Origin: Fasciolopsis buskii
Taxonomy: Eukaryota > Platyhelminthes > Trematoda > Plagiorchiida > Fasciolidae
Direction of reading: 5' to 3'
Assembly: GCA_008360955.1 (NCBI GenBank)
Contig: LUCM01003451.1
Coordinates: forward strand, 136,308-200,307
DNA: 64,000 nucleotides
The notes under the pieces are model-generated. The model saw nothing but the letters and a program-made list of their open reading frames with translations. It had not been told where the DNA came from and made no database searches. The translations under genes and the position numbers were made by a program. Below are positions 24,196-37,149 of the stretch, in pieces (position 1 is the first letter of the stretch; each line of letters opens with the position of its first letter).

Positions 24196-25429
24196 TAAGA
24201 GTCCGACGGAAGATAATCGCATAACCTGGAGGGTCTGTGAATTTCTGGTTCTCCTTCCCTCCTTTTTTTGCGGGATGCCTATTTTTCATATATTATCACA
24301 ATTGCGTCCAACAAATCTAAGACACCATGCAAAACAGATTTCGCCATACTGTATGTTGCACTCAAACAAATGAAATTTATCCCGGATGACACGGAAGTGC
24401 GATCCGTAATTTTGCTTCCGTAGTACAAAGAAAGTAGGATTTGCCACCAGAAGACGTAATTTTCCCAAGTCCTGTAGTCCCTTGTTGCCGATGGTGCCGC
24501 ATAGGTTAGGTCCTGGTACTGAAGACAACTAAGCAGCTGTAAGAAGGGCTTAAATAGGATTTGTTGCAGTGCCACCTTCATTGAAAGAAAGAGCATTTAC
24601 TGCAGGTGCTGGAGTGGCACGCTATTGGTCGCACAGCCCGGTCATCTTTTGACAAATTTACAATCTCTGGCCGGCTTCTCCAGCCGGGAATGAGAGACTG
24701 CTCGAAAATTTTGGCTGCAGAAGCTCCAAGACCACCTTTGGTCCAGAAAGATGACCTAGCTCGATGACATATTTGGATGAAGCAGATCGTTGCTGACCTT
24801 GTCCTTGCGCACCCCGGAAATGGGTTTAACCCCTTATTGCGGTAACATCGTGTTATTACGCGGTGTGCAAGGAGATAGATGTTCCGAATTGTGGTCCACG
24901 CCTTCTGCTCATGGGTCGATTACGCCTCCCATCACCTGCCGGTAACGCACGTAAACTCCGGCCCGGAAGGGCTTCTGCACTAGCCCGTATGCCGTCCCTC
25001 GGCCCCACCTGTTCCCAGTTACCCGCAAGCAAGACTTGTCGGCCGTTGCTGGTGCCATGACTTGTTCGGGACCGACTCATTAACGTTATCGGCCGTGTTC
25101 ATTCATGGGGCAAACACTGCAGTTGAACAAATAACTGCGGTCGTACTAGCCGGCAAAAAATTCCCCGTTGACCGTCTGTTTTAAGTATATAAACAGCGCA
25201 CGAACGATAGGTTTCTTACTGATATCGGAGGCCACTTTTCTGCCTTCCTTAACGGCCTAGTTGAGTTACCAGCATAAATACCTCTTTCAGTGACTGCAAA
25301 TGGCAGGTTCACTCCCACTCACAGTACGAAACAGGTAGAGATGAACATGTGATCACGACATTATCTATGGATGCCCTTACTAGTGACGCTCACAAGTAAA
25401 CTGGGAATTAATGTTCTGGTGCACTCGCT
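24196..25429. other. Mostly anonymous; possible degraded protease of the downstream gypsy relic
   Basis: No clear gene. Just upstream of the gypsy pol relic, the frame around 25205-25330 reads RFLTDIGGHFSAF and later SVTANG. This distantly resembles the aspartic protease of gypsy elements (DTGA-type site followed by a TANG segment) but lacks the intact active site, so I do not claim it as a domain. Confidence 0.3.
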
Positions 25430-26430
25430 GATTGACCTAGGCTTAAGTCAAAAGATATCCCGACGGACAATAAACTCATGGAATCCGAGGCGTGCACGGA
25501 GGTGCCGACGATCTCCAGCATATTTCCTGATATTCTAAATGACTGGCGATCAGTATTCACTGAATCCTCCCCGTCAAGCATACCGCTGAAAAGGATAAAT
25601 CTGGAGATTGATCGCATGGCACAACATATCGTCGCCGATGGGCGAGTCACAGTTCCATTTCATCGGCTAACGTCAAAGAAACCAGAATTCGCTGAAATCC
25701 CTGGCCCTCGCCGGTGTGCATAGTTTTGAAGAAGGATGGATTCAGATAGCTATATGTGGCAACTATCGTGCACTCAAAGCGGCCAATCATTTGGATAGTT
25801 ATCGATAATTCTCAAATAGCATCAAGAACGCATATCGGCATATCCAACTTCGGATTTTACCGATTCAACTTCTATCCAAGACTCTACCGATAAGTGTGGG
25901 CTCAGCAAAAGGGAAGTGAAGCTATTCGGCCACGAGATCTTTCTGGAGTGCAGTACACCTATCTAAAATAAAGCAAGACCTGTTTCAGACTACGTGGTGC
26001 CACTCTCCATCAGGATTCTTAGGGTATTTCTGGGGATAGTGTACTTATATCGTCGCTTCATTCCTCGCGTGGCTAGGTGCTTGCTTCCACTAACCGATCT
26101 ACATTGTGGTAATTTGGGCGAGCCAATAAGTACAAGTCGCGTAGGAGCTGTTTTCTGGGTTTAAATAGGCTTCAGCTAAGGCCACGCTCCCACTGGAGCC
26201 CGGTTGCCACTCTTAATCTAGTGGTAGATGTTTTGCATTTTGCTGTTGGAGTTGCCCTGCAACGGTTGGCCTCCGACATCTGGGACCACGAAGATGTTCT
26301 ATTGGCGTGGCCACCCCAGAGCCAGGTACGCCAGATCACCATATAAGGAAGGCATGTCATTTTCTGCCTATCACAGAAGCCGGAATAGCGAAGAAAACTT
26401 CGACCCAGTTCCCCTGAGGATGGTCCCTCC
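25430..26430 (+). mobile_element. Ty3/gypsy pol relic with the RT catalytic core deleted
   Basis: Plus-strand pieces in several frames: the segment before RT (FPDILNDW at about 25520, VTVPFHRLTSKKPEF at about 25650-25690), then the RT entry (PSPVCIVLKKDG at about 25700-25740, GNYRALKAA after a frame change at about 25760). The later RT motif KCGLSKREVKLFGHEIF (25890-25945) follows within about 130 bases, so the palm with its YxDD box is missing. The connection YRRFIPRVARCLLPLTDL (26050-26105) and RNase H remnants (VVDVLHFAVGVALQRLAS at about 26220-26275, then YKEGMSFSAYH near 26345) come next. Frameshifts and the internal deletion make it dead. No LTR was identified. Confidence 0.8.
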
Positions 26431-26916
26431 CATGTTTCTGCGTGTGCACCACATCTCACCCTGTTGGCCCCTTAGTACAGGACTAAGGACGGTACGACCG
26501 CCTGGAAATAACCTTACCCCATGGGGTCCTGTTTAACTGGCTTTGCAGATGCACGCCGCTCTTTTGTCTACGTATAGGCGAAGTATTTCTCCGGCCCAAC
26601 CCGGTCCACGGCGGCCAAGGGTATTTGTTCCGCGCGAAAACGTTGCTTGGTATCCTGTATTGACTGGTGTTTATTCGGAGGACAAATGCGGCTCAAGCTG
26701 GCAATTACCCGTTATTCGTACTTTATCGCCACGATAAGACATTAAAGACTCACTGACACAGTAGCAACGATATGAATAACATCGGACAGGTAAAACTCAC
26801 AAAACTTGACGGAAGCATTTTACACGACAGCTCGAGATTAGATGCTAGCTCTGCTCTGAATTCTGGAAAAGCTTCCGAGTCATGCTTTCAAATGCTCTGC
26901 GTTCTGGGACGTCCAG
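26431..26916. other. Anonymous sequence between two retroelement relics
   Basis: Possible eroded downstream part of the gypsy relic; no integrase motif was found. No gene supported. Confidence 0.4.
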
Positions 26917-29900
26917 CGTCATCATCATTCAGCGTTAAACAGCAAGGCGAGCATAATTGACCGCAAAGATTCCCCAGCAAAAAATGCTTCTATAAAAACA
27001 GAAGACGTGCAATGGGATTTGAGAGTGGACCTACACAGATGAAGAAAGATGAGATGCCACTGTAGCAAAAACAGGGCATAGTCTAACTGTACAAACGCAC
27101 TCTTTCAATCATTCTGATTCGAAAAAAAATCACAACACGATCACCACTGTTCACGGTTCACTGCCATATCATTCAGTGTCTCCAGCCAGCTAGTTGACGA
27201 GCCATTTGGACCCAACCACGAGGACGCGAGACACTTACTCTACCTAGGTTCGCTGCATATTTCCTTGTTCCACGTTTCCACATCATCTGTTGACCTTCAG
27301 GTGGTTTCTCCCATTCCTTGACAGGAACATAAAACAGGCCGCGATACGGTAGACGAGTGTTCGACATACGCAACACGTAACCCAACCATAGTAGTCTACT
27401 GAGTTTCATATGCTGATACGAGGTATTCTCAGAAGTGGTGCCTAGTACTAGAGTCCTGACCTCTACATTATTCTCCCGGTCACTCCATCCAATCCTAGCC
27501 GTACTACGTAGACATCGGTGGTCGAAAACCTCTAATGGACGAACAGTTCCCACACACATACTCCATGTCTCGCAACCGTACGAAAGAACCGAGCGCACTG
27601 CGGCACAGTACACAACCTTTCAACTTCAGTGAAATATCAGGCCGACACCACAAGTGGCTCAGTTCAGCATAAGCCCCTCGAGCCTTTGATGCACGCGTTT
27701 GCCTCAACTGCCGGGCTACCATCGTTCGACACGCAGCTACCAAGGTAAGTGGAACGGTCCACAATCGCGAGTTTCTCTCCATCCAGTATTAGGTTCGGGA
27801 CTACTGTCGTCCAGTCCCGTAACAGTAGTTTAAAGTTTGAAGGTAAATAACATGCTAAACAGAGCAAACAATGTCGACAGTTTATCTAGTGCTCCTTGTG
27901 CATGGTCCGCAGACTCGGAAAGGCACAACGTCATCTGCGCAATCGACGTCAAAGCTTCACGTCATCTCCCAATTTGACTCCTACTTCCTGGAGACCTCCT
28001 AAGGCATCGCCCATCACCTCGTCCATCAGAAAGTTGAACAGAAATGGAAAGACGGAACAACCTTTAAACAACGCTTGTCGATTCGAGTAAACTTAATAGT
28101 TCATCGTATACCCTAACGCGACCATAGGTATGCGAGTACAATGCTCGCAACGGGTTCACGAAATTTGCTGGCATACCGCTTCGGCGGAGAGCACTGAATA
28201 ACGCTGGTCGATCCACGGAGTCGAAAGCACCTTTCAGTTGGAGAAAGTCTGCGATCGTAGGGCGCCGGTGCGTGTGGCACATTTCCAGTAACTGTCGAAG
28301 AATAAATATCCGGTCGATGCAACTTCGATCTGAACGAAATCCGGCCTGTTGTTCGCGGATATTGCTCTCGCGAATCGGTGTCAAACGGCGCAGTATTATC
28401 GAAGCTAAGAACTAAATAACTATCGGAATTAATTTAATCCCACGATGATTGCTGCAGCCACTCCGTTTGCCCTTTTTGAAGATGGTTACAATGAGTGACT
28501 CGCCCCGCGACTTCGTAATACGTATCTCATTCCAAATATCATGATGCAAGGAGGTAAATTATTTTCTTGAAATAAATCACCATGTGATATCATCGCTCAA
28601 CTCACCATAAAGAAACCACGGAACCACTATACAGACGGTTCTACCTTGTTAGGAATCATCAGCAGTGCATAAGGACCGTGCCCGAACTGGGACGCGAACC
28701 GAGGAAGAACGCTACCGGGCAGGCTCTGAACGGTTTGTTTAGCTTCACCACATGATGTTGCACCTAAATGATTTTATCAGAGTTTCTCCACCCAACTTAA
28801 AAAGAACTGGAGGAAGGTCCGCTTTTCTGATGCTTTGCCCCTCTTTAGAAGCCAAACGTTTGACTGCACTTCTAATCCTCTTGGGGGGATGAGGATCAAC
28901 AGACACCTCCCGAGAATTCGCAGCTGCAGCCGTTGAACTAAATACGTTAGCGTGTGGCCAGCTAAACTGATCTTCGAAGTGCTGTGCCCAACGGTCCGGC
29001 CTGTTGTGTACCATGGATGAGCTTTCCAATCCCATTGCACACAAATTCACCAACCGAAGTTAGCCGCCCACCAGTGTCGCGTATAAATTTAAACAGTCTT
29101 TGACTTTTACCTAGAGTGGTCACCACGTCCACCTCTTCGGATACCTTAGCCCACCAGTTTCCACGGTCATTCTCAAGGCTTATGGTCAACTGACGTTGCA
29201 ACTGCCGACGCATCTTATCCACTTCCGTGCAGCTAGGAAGTTGGCGTTTTTGCTCCATTAGGTACGGTAGCTCTTGCGAGATCCAGTGTCATTGATGAAC
29301 ACTAGAGCTAAGACCACAGGCGAAATCTGCTGCTAAATGCATCGCCTTTTTGATTTCATCCCACTGCTCGTCTACATTTCTATTGGTAGCAGTTCTCGGT
29401 CCCTCAGATAGCTTCTGTTCGTAACTGTTGCGAACAGCCGAATCAGCCAAACGTTTAACAGTCAGTCGAGTTTTTTGTCTTGCGCCGATTGCTGTTGAGA
29501 TGCAGCAAAATTCGCACTAAAAGTAACACATTGTCCGATTCGATGTACGCGGTCTAGTACGATTTACAATTCTGGACAGAACTGCGTCAGCAGTAGCTTT
29601 CTGCAATATGGTCATTCTGACTCAGATTTCTCGTCAAGCTGGAGCGCCATGTCGCCGTGCGACGCGAACTGCCGGAAACTCGTACAAGACAGGAATAAGT
29701 TATTGTTCCCACATGATTGGAGAAGTCTTTCCCCGTTATCTGTTCGCCGAGCAGTCAAAACGCACCGCCCAGTTAAATGGGATTGCGATGCACTTACTTT
29801 TATAACGTTTGCATTAAAATCATCTGTTAACGCTAATATTTCAGAGCCTGTGACCTTCCGAAGAGGACTGATGAGATCATCGCAAAATTTGACTTTTTGC

Positions 29901-30130
29901 ATAATAATGGTGTAATCTGCTAAAACATGCGCTTATCGCTATCCTTCCGGATACCGACTGATCCCTACAGTCTCACGTCCCAAAGACGATTGTGAATCGA
30001 GATGCAGCATAAAAAGGCTGCCACAGGCTTCTCTTTTACGGTGCTTCCTATACCGCGTTGAACTGCAGCTTGAGCTGCTTCGTCTACTGAAGTTTGCGGT
30101 AAATACCTTAACGAGACATTTGACGCAGTT
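26917..30130 (-). mobile_element. RTE-like non-LTR retrotransposon, copy A (near full length, dead)
   Basis: Minus-strand element covering endonuclease, linker, reverse transcriptase and C-terminal domain. The endonuclease runs about 30120-29400 (TSVDEAAQAAVQRGIG, then TDDFNANVIK). The linker is at 29258-28962 (DRGNWWAKVSEEVD, then SQRLFKFIRDTGGRLTS). The RT is at 28384-27900 (QQAGFRSDRSCIDRIF, LKGAFDSVDR; the ADDVV-type catalytic box is frame-broken near 27935). The C-terminal region is at 27867-27173 (LILDGEKLAIVDRSTYLGSC, GCETW, FDHRCLRS, SRLLWLGYVLRM). The 3' end has a CATCATCAT run (TGATGA tail on the element strand) near 26920, as expected for RTE elements. Stops and frameshifts occur throughout. 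The very start of the endonuclease is not evident. Confidence 0.88.
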
Positions 30131-32499
30131 ATGTCGCCCCTCCCAGTGAGCCGTTTTTCTTGTTTTTAATTAAACCACGGTGTTTTGGTATTCATCCCTC
30201 CTTTAGATCTTTCACCTAGTCGCAAAACTTTGCCAAATATCTGTAAACATCCCACTTGGGCCAGGTCCAGCTAACAATTTTGCTGAATTTCTGCTTGAGA
30301 TTTAACTATGACACTCATGTCATATACACAGCGTTCTATTAAGGGCCGTTATCTTGCACACCGTCAGGGCCATCAATCTGTTTATCTACTTTTACGAGCA
30401 ACTACGCCCATCAGACTGTTCAATCATCTTTTCGTTCACCATTCCCTGCACTTATCGACATGGTCCTTTCGCTCCAAGTTAACGGGACGCTTAGAGCGCT
30501 TCAGAGTTTTGCTTTATCATCGCATTTTTGTAGTTTCCGATCATCCTTCTTAGAGGTCCTCGGAAGTAGCTTGGTTTCATAAATGCCGTCAATTGCACTT
30601 TCCTAAAAGACCTCTTTAACGTTTTTTAACCTCCCCTTCTCCGCAAGAATTATTGGAGTGCTTTTTCTATTTAATATCGATTTTGGACTTTATTTCGACT
30701 AATCTTTGACTGTGATAATACCATTACTAACACAAGCTCAGTTCAGGCACCGCACCAACAGATCAACCAAGGACTCCCGGCCCAGGTTCCATTCTAAAAT
30801 TTGACACAGCTATTATTGGTCCACTCGCTTCCCTCATCAAAAATCTACGCATCTATACACGTCATCCCACTTTGTCAAAATGGCAGTCTCTAGGCCTGAA
30901 CAAACCAAGATCATAGCTGCTAAACTTAACGTATCCACATCCTCACAATCCATCCGGGAGCCTCCGACGTGCACTGGTTACGTCACATACGTGGTCGTAG
31001 AGATGTTTATTCAAGTGCAAAAATTAGGGCAAACGATTTAGAAAAAAGGTAACAAAATTTTAATGATATAATCAGTGACCACAAAGCTGCTTCCTCTCAC
31101 CTACCCAATCAAAATTGCTCAAAAACCGGCCACACATACGTTGTGCTAGTGTCCGTAGAGCTATTGACTCAATGTCCGCGAATTCAGGCAACGAAATCAG
31201 AAGGCGTCTAATGCTGACCGCATCCAATTAGACTCTTTTAAAAAAACTGTCCTATCTGTCTGAAATATGATAGGACACCCAGCCACAGACTTAGACTACG
31301 TAAACGAACACTAAGCAGTTCAAGTCCAGTTCTCTTTCACTTCCTGCTTCAAGATAGATTTTGAGGTGCAAATCTACGACAGCCTCATCAACCCCATTCA
31401 GGTCCCTCATGATAACCCCGGACAAGACCGCCATGCAGAGGAAGACCCTCAGAGTGCATGCAAGTGAGGACCCAAAAACACTTTCACTAATAAGAAATTC
31501 CACCAAACTACCCGTCATGGCTGGGAGCTTGGTATCCCGACGGGTTCTGTGGCCCCACCACAGCCAAAGGCAAGTGTCAGCCTAGGCAGCTCATCACTAA
31601 CTTCTTTGCCAGGACCCCCTGGAAATCGTCTCTTTATAAACCCCTCTCCTGCCATTTTCTTCACCTCGCTGGCGTAAAGTGCATTGCGTCAATCCAAACT
31701 CCCCATGACCCACCCAAATCCTTAGAACACCGGTTACCAATTGTAAACCTGCGCTTGTGCTCTCAACAAGCAACACATTAATTCCCGGTGGAACAATGCC
31801 GGCGTTATTAGTCCAGCGACTAAATCACTCCGACTCCTCCCTTATTCATCCCCTTGTTGGTCCCATTATCCCAGCGGCCCAACTGCCTGGCTCTAACCGC
31901 ACCGACTTTCCATTGCCTAACTCTCGTTTCCCTGGGGTCGAAAGGTCACCACTGCGGGTATTTCCAAGCCGCGGATTCAAGCGACATCATTGAACCAGTT
32001 GTTTCCTGCCAGAAGTCTTTGCTGTTGCTTCAGATTTCCCAGGACAGCTGCCAATGGCATCCAATAAGCAATCTTCCACCGACATATCGGTATTAACACC
32101 AACCTCCGATTACCAGTGCCCCGGCCCAAAACTATAGGACCGTATCCCGTCCCACCGATATATTTTTTGTACACACCTGCCCAGCAAGGAAGTTCATCTT
32201 TGTTAAGTTCTCCCTGAAACACCGCCATCTCAATTTTCCTACACAAAACCACCCCCTTTCTGCCTCCCTTCACAATTTTCCTCCCAAAACATCCGGTTGC
32301 TCGTACACAAGTATAACGAAGAACGCCGCATGCCACTTTTATTCCTCGCATTCACCTTCTTCTGGTGTGTCTCATTTAACGTCCATTAGAACAGAATTAA
32401 TACCATTTTCTTACCCACTTTTTCGCATTATGATTGACACTTCACGCACACACTCTCTCTACGCAACCCCAATACCCACCCTTAGCCAACTCTTTTGTG
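30131..32499. other. Anonymous sequence; possible ORF1 or 5' region of the CR1-like element downstream
   Basis: About 2.4 kb. The stretch from about 31600 to 32450 is rich in Pro, Ser and Thr in two plus-strand frames and runs into the endonuclease start near 32500. Position and composition would suit a degraded first ORF of a CR1-like element, but I see no zinc finger or coiled coil to prove it. Confidence 0.35.
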
Positions 32500-34240
32500 C
32501 TAATTAATCGTCGTTCCATCCTAAATAAATTCAGTTACCCAAAACTGTTGTTGCACCCTCCAACCTGAAAATAAACATCATCACTGAGTCCTGGCTAAAC
32601 GAGGGTACAGCTAATAGGGTGACTTCTCTGGCGCGATACCTATATTTCAGAGGAGAGTGAGTTGCCTACGTGAGGCAGGGACTATCAGTCTCCTTTCTAA
32701 CGCATCCTAAACTTGAACCGATCCAACAATATGTATGGTTTACTGTCAGGTTGTCGTCATGTGTTATCCAAACTGCCTGTATCTATCGCTCTTCATCTCA
32801 TACTCAAACTGGGCAGCAGTTGTTCTTAGTTGTGGCCCTGACTTACGCTTGCTACTGTTCAATCACTTTACGCTTTCAATTAACTCTGGTATATTTCCCA
32901 TCTACTGGGATTATTCTTTGATAACCCCAGCCATAAGTTGGGGCCTCCTCAGGATTTGTCGAATTACCGTCTCATTAACCACGCACCCGTTATCTCAAAG
33001 TTTATTGCAAGGGCAGCAAATAGTTCCATCGCGGACCACCTCTTGGTCACGAAATTCTCTAGCCCCAAACAGCGTGGATTTATCCAATCTCGTTCTTCCT
33101 CCACCTGTCAACACGACTTTCTTAGCCTTCCAACCAACATAGTTAACCGGAGTATTGCACTCGCAGCCATCTACCTCGTTATGTCTAAGGCGTTTTATCG
33201 TGTTGCTCGCCCATACTTTATAGCCAAACTAAGCTCCTTTGGCATCATCGATTCTCTTCTATCCGGGCTCTCGTCTTACCTAGCCCAAACATTGCAGGTG
33301 GTCTCCATTGACGGCATTACCTCTAACCCCAGACCTGTTACCGGTGGCGTCATACAGGGCAGCCTACTTGGTCTCCTGATATTCCTTATGTATATTAGTG
33401 ATGTACTAAATTCAATTTTTTGCGATGTCCCTTTCCTGTTTGCTGATGACATAAAAATAATTTGCCGTCTTCAACCCAATGAAGTTATTATTGTGGTTGG
33501 AGAAATGGTCGTCCATTTTTCTGCTTTGGATAACTGGTGGGCTTACCGAATGATTAGCATCTCTACCGATAAGAGTAAAGTACTCACTTACAGGTGCGCA
33601 CTACCCAAGGATTCAATATAGCTACGCGGATCTTCCATCGCATGTAAACCCCTGGTCTCAACTACTCGGCCTCTCTAACTTTCTCAGAGCACGTAGTTAT
33701 TTAGTCGGCTAGAGCTAAGAGAAATGTAATTCTGATTTTTCGCAAAAATAATCTATGCGACAACATCCTCACCACTTATGAAACAGGTTCGACCACTCCT
33801 TGAGTATGGCTTTTTGAAATAATTCCGCGTGTCGAAGTCCGATAGGATTTCCATTGAAAGTATTCAGAGACGCCTCACCAAGCAAATGCTGAGTTGGTCG
33901 ACGTAAAGATTACCAGGAACGCTGGTCAGCTCCCAACTTCAGCCACTTCGCTTACGGCCACTGAACATTAACCTGGATTTTCTGCATAACCTGGCCAATA
34001 GTGTTCCTTCTCCACCGACCAAATTATATTCTCTCCCGCCACCACCTACCCCGTCGATCGCAGGCTTCTAACCATCCACAGAGAAATCGCCGAATTCTCT
34101 TTAAGGTCACATTTCTTTCTTGTTATTTATGCCGAGCTTTGGAACAGACATCTCACTAGCATTCGGTGCATACAGAGTGAATCCAGTTTTAAGACTTCCT
34201 CAAATACTTACTGAATTGCCACCCAAGTCATTCAACTAAC
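32500..34240 (+). mobile_element. CR1/jockey-like non-LTR retrotransposon relic H
   Basis: Plus strand. An endonuclease start (INIITESWLNEGTANRV near 32570-32620; CIYRSSSHT near 32780) is followed very soon by reverse transcriptase. The 227-codon frame 32938-33621 includes LSNYRLINHAPVISKFIARA, then KQRGFIQSRSS, GGVIQGSLLGLLIFLMYISD and the catalytic box FADDIKI at about 33438-33458. Past the stop at 33621, degraded thumb and C-terminal segments continue (RPLLEYGF near 33790, ESIQRRLTKQML near 33855, ending in FLKYLLN near 34210). The FADD box survives, but the rest of the endonuclease and the linker are deleted and later frames are broken, so the copy is not autonomous. Confidence 0.85.
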
Positions 34241-34949
34241 CAACACCCATACCTCGAAGCAGCGTGCTTTTGAGTCAGCCATCGATTTCCAAATATCCAC
34301 GCTGATTCTTTCTTCTACTGCACAATGCGCATGATGAAGTCTGCATCTGGTATCAGCAAATAAGGCAACAACTTGGCATTGGACAAATGTCGGAGAGTAC
34401 CGTCTTATGTAAGTTAACGCCCTGTTCCGTTTATTTCCTTCCTACTGTCCCGAGCCAGTCACTTCGTGCTTTTATAGAACTAGTGCAATATCCTTGTTTT
34501 AAGAACTTCCAATAATTCAGTAATCGCTTTCTTCATATTGCTGCTTCCCGTCTCATGAAATTCACCCTATCTCCGCTGCATTCATACCTCCCAGTCATTC
34601 GACTACAAAGCAACACCGAATTGTCTTTTTGTAAATAAGTTTCTTCCGCTTCACCTAACCTACGTTAACGACGCTGAATAAGTCAAGAAAAGAAATTAGT
34701 TGCTGTAATGGCCTAGTTCACAACCCCGCACGCGCTCCACAACACTAGTTGAGCTCCTCCATGTGATTGTTTATACCTGCCTTTCGTTTCCACAAACCTG
34801 TGCGACCATACGTTTTATTACCTCATTAATTTTCTGACTCCATCTTACGGCTATGCTGCTGGATGGGTTGCGGTATACCACTGTAAACCAAATCACGTAA
34901 CCAAGCATGACTTATGGAGTTTTCAAGCAATATACCCTATTTAAAATTA
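34241..34949. other. Anonymous sequence
   Basis: No gene recognised. It probably includes the decayed 3' end of the CR1-like relic and unrelated DNA. Confidence 0.4.
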
Positions 34950-35383
34950 TTCCACTCGAATCCTGAATTCGTGTTTCACTCACGCAGTAGACATCAATCG
35001 AAAGTGAGTCAGTCCACTGTCAGAGTCAAGCATGCCTGTTGGCCATCCTGCATTGAAGTGCGAACATTGAAGGAACCCAGATTCAGAGGCTGACGAGGCT
35101 TGAGAAAATGTGAGCTAAGAGACTGAAAACCACCTACTACACTACTTAACAATAAACCGTTGCGAGTATCGGGCGTGTTATCAATGGAGATACTATGGGT
35201 ATGCAGAAGGGGCAAACAGATTGGGTTGGAGACAGAAGAGACAGGTTGAATAAAAGAGAGGGAACTCTGAGCAGCAGCATACTTATCACTATCCACCCCG
35301 CTCGGTGCACTGGGCAGCGCAGTCCTGTTTATCCTGCGCGACGACCGATGCAGTATGGAATTATTTGTAGGCGTGTAACTCAT
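34950..35383 (-). mobile_element. RTE-like element, 5' fragment (start of endonuclease), copy J
   Basis: A minus-strand frame of 124 codons (35383-35009) ends with LNLGSFNVRTSMQDGQQACL, the opening of an RTE-type apurinic-like endonuclease. A shift of frame just below 35010 restores VSETRIQDSG, the next conserved block. The rest of the endonuclease and all RT are absent. Upstream residues are Ser/Pro-rich without a recognised domain. An isolated 5' fragment is unusual for RTE elements, which are normally 5'-truncated, so this is probably a remnant left by deletion. Confidence 0.7.
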
Positions 35384-36521
35384 GGGGAATAATGGATGGG
35401 TACTGCTAGGGAATTCAGCCGCTAAGCAGAAGAACGATTAGGGTTCTCAACCAAAGCCTTTGTTTCCGACAATAACCGGACCGCAATGCATCGGGGTGTA
35501 GCTGAGTGGAAAAACATCTAGTTGGACCAATTATTCTCCCACCCGTTTTTCTGACTGAGTTGTTAACTCGAGCCAACCCTCAACTGAGCGAATCAGGAGG
35601 CTAATAAGTCAAGCCCCTCTACCTGTTTATCTTCCTGGCGTGATTGGATATTCGGCTTCAGAGCGGCCAGTTAGTTTAGATCGTTGGGTCATGAAGGCAA
35701 TCACACGTCACATCGCGTCTAGGTGCCGTCTTGCGACTTCGAATGTGGGCAACATTAGTTTTAGGGTTGCGATCAGTTGGCCCTGCTTCATCCTCGAAAA
35801 GGGTTAGTGACTCACGTTAAAGCCGCCAGCGCAGTGCTATACAGCCTTCTTAGAAATGATGCCTCCGCCCCACGTTTCGGTCAGAAAGTCGTTCGTCCAC
35901 TAGGAATTTTGGCCGAGACAAGCAAGGTGTATTTCTTATGCGTGGTAATAGTTATGCTTATATCTAAAACACTAAACGTGCTTTGCATACGCTGCCGCTG
36001 TCACGGCAGTTATCGCCTCTTTTGGTTTTCATAGCCCCGACCAATTCGTTCGCTGGATGGTCCCACATGACACTGAGAATTTTGGTCCTACTGATCGATC
36101 CATGTCTTTCTGTTTTTGTCTCTGATGATTTGCGTCCGAAGGCACCAATTTTGCTCACGGAAAGTTCGGTCGTTTGCCGTTTTACAAAATTGGGATCACA
36201 TGGCTGTGGCATTGTCCGGGTGACGATCCACGCAAACATGTAATTGACAACGTATCTGGTTCACGCTAGATTATCTTATGGCTTCTGTACGACAACCGTT
36301 CCACCCGTCGGTGCCCTGCAAGACGCCTACACATTGGTTCATGCCAAGGCAAATGCACATCGCACCAGTGACCCCGCTCAACACACAAGGCAATTGTGGA
36401 GCAACTACTGGTTATTCTAGTTTGTTTCCCTGTGGTGCAACGGATCTTCCAGTCAAAAGTGAATATTTTTGGAGGTCATTTCCTCTAAAGCTTGTTTCGA
36501 CGCTCAGTATCAATCTTTTGT
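35384..36521. other. Anonymous sequence
   Basis: About 1.1 kb without a supported gene or repeat; only short, overlapping shadow frames on both strands. Confidence 0.5.
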
Positions 36522-36765
36522 CATTTGTCTGATTGCGTTTGCTTTATCGCATACGCGATATGTACGATCCTGCTTGTCTTGAACATTGCGAGATTCCTTA
36601 CATTCGAATCACTCCGACTACCCAGCACCTGCAGTGGCTTTGAATCTCAGATAATTGTTCTATCGTTGCTACGTTGGCTTAAAGATATATACAATGGAAC
36701 TCTCATCCAGCTGTTGAACTGGATCTATTCTACTCCATTCACTGAGTACCTGCTTCGAATGGGGT
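36522..36765 (+). repeat. Repeat family Y, copy 2
   Basis: Matches 23952-24195 in the same direction. It lies about 0.4 kb upstream of the CR1-like relic I, so it might be part of that element's 5' region. Copy 1 has no CR1 coding remnant beside it, which argues for an independent repeat. A 171-codon frame (36492-37007) crosses it but shows no known domain. Confidence 0.72.
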
Positions 36766-37149
36766 ATTCGAGACTGTCGAAGTCACGGGCTCCCTTTGAC
36801 TATCTGCGCTACAGTTTTGTCTCATCCTATTTTATTGTTCTGTTGTCGGATGTTTGTTTCGATTATATTCTCCTTTCGGCGCTACAACTGCTTGCATCTA
36901 ATTTTGCCCAAAATACATGTCGCTTCTCAACATGGACTGAGATCGCGCACTGCTGCAATTCAACTATCTCCTCATCGATCCTATGGAGGCACTCCTGCAG
37001 CTCTTAAATGCACCCTTCCAGCTAAGATGTCCATTCCGGCATTGCTGAGTACCAGCAACCGCTCCCTATTTACGAAAATGTCGGGTTTGTCCTTCGCACT
37101 TCGCTTTCGTGTGCCGTCTGCATACAAGAACCTTGATTGAACTCAAATT
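36766..37149. other. Anonymous sequence, possibly 5' region of the CR1-like relic
   Basis: Short frames only; nothing recognisable before the endonuclease remnant at about 37190. Confidence 0.35.

Noticed and set aside
24279..24596. A 105-codon minus frame with a hydrophobic, membrane-like look
   Set aside because: No family resemblance and overlapping frames on the same strand; likely chance.
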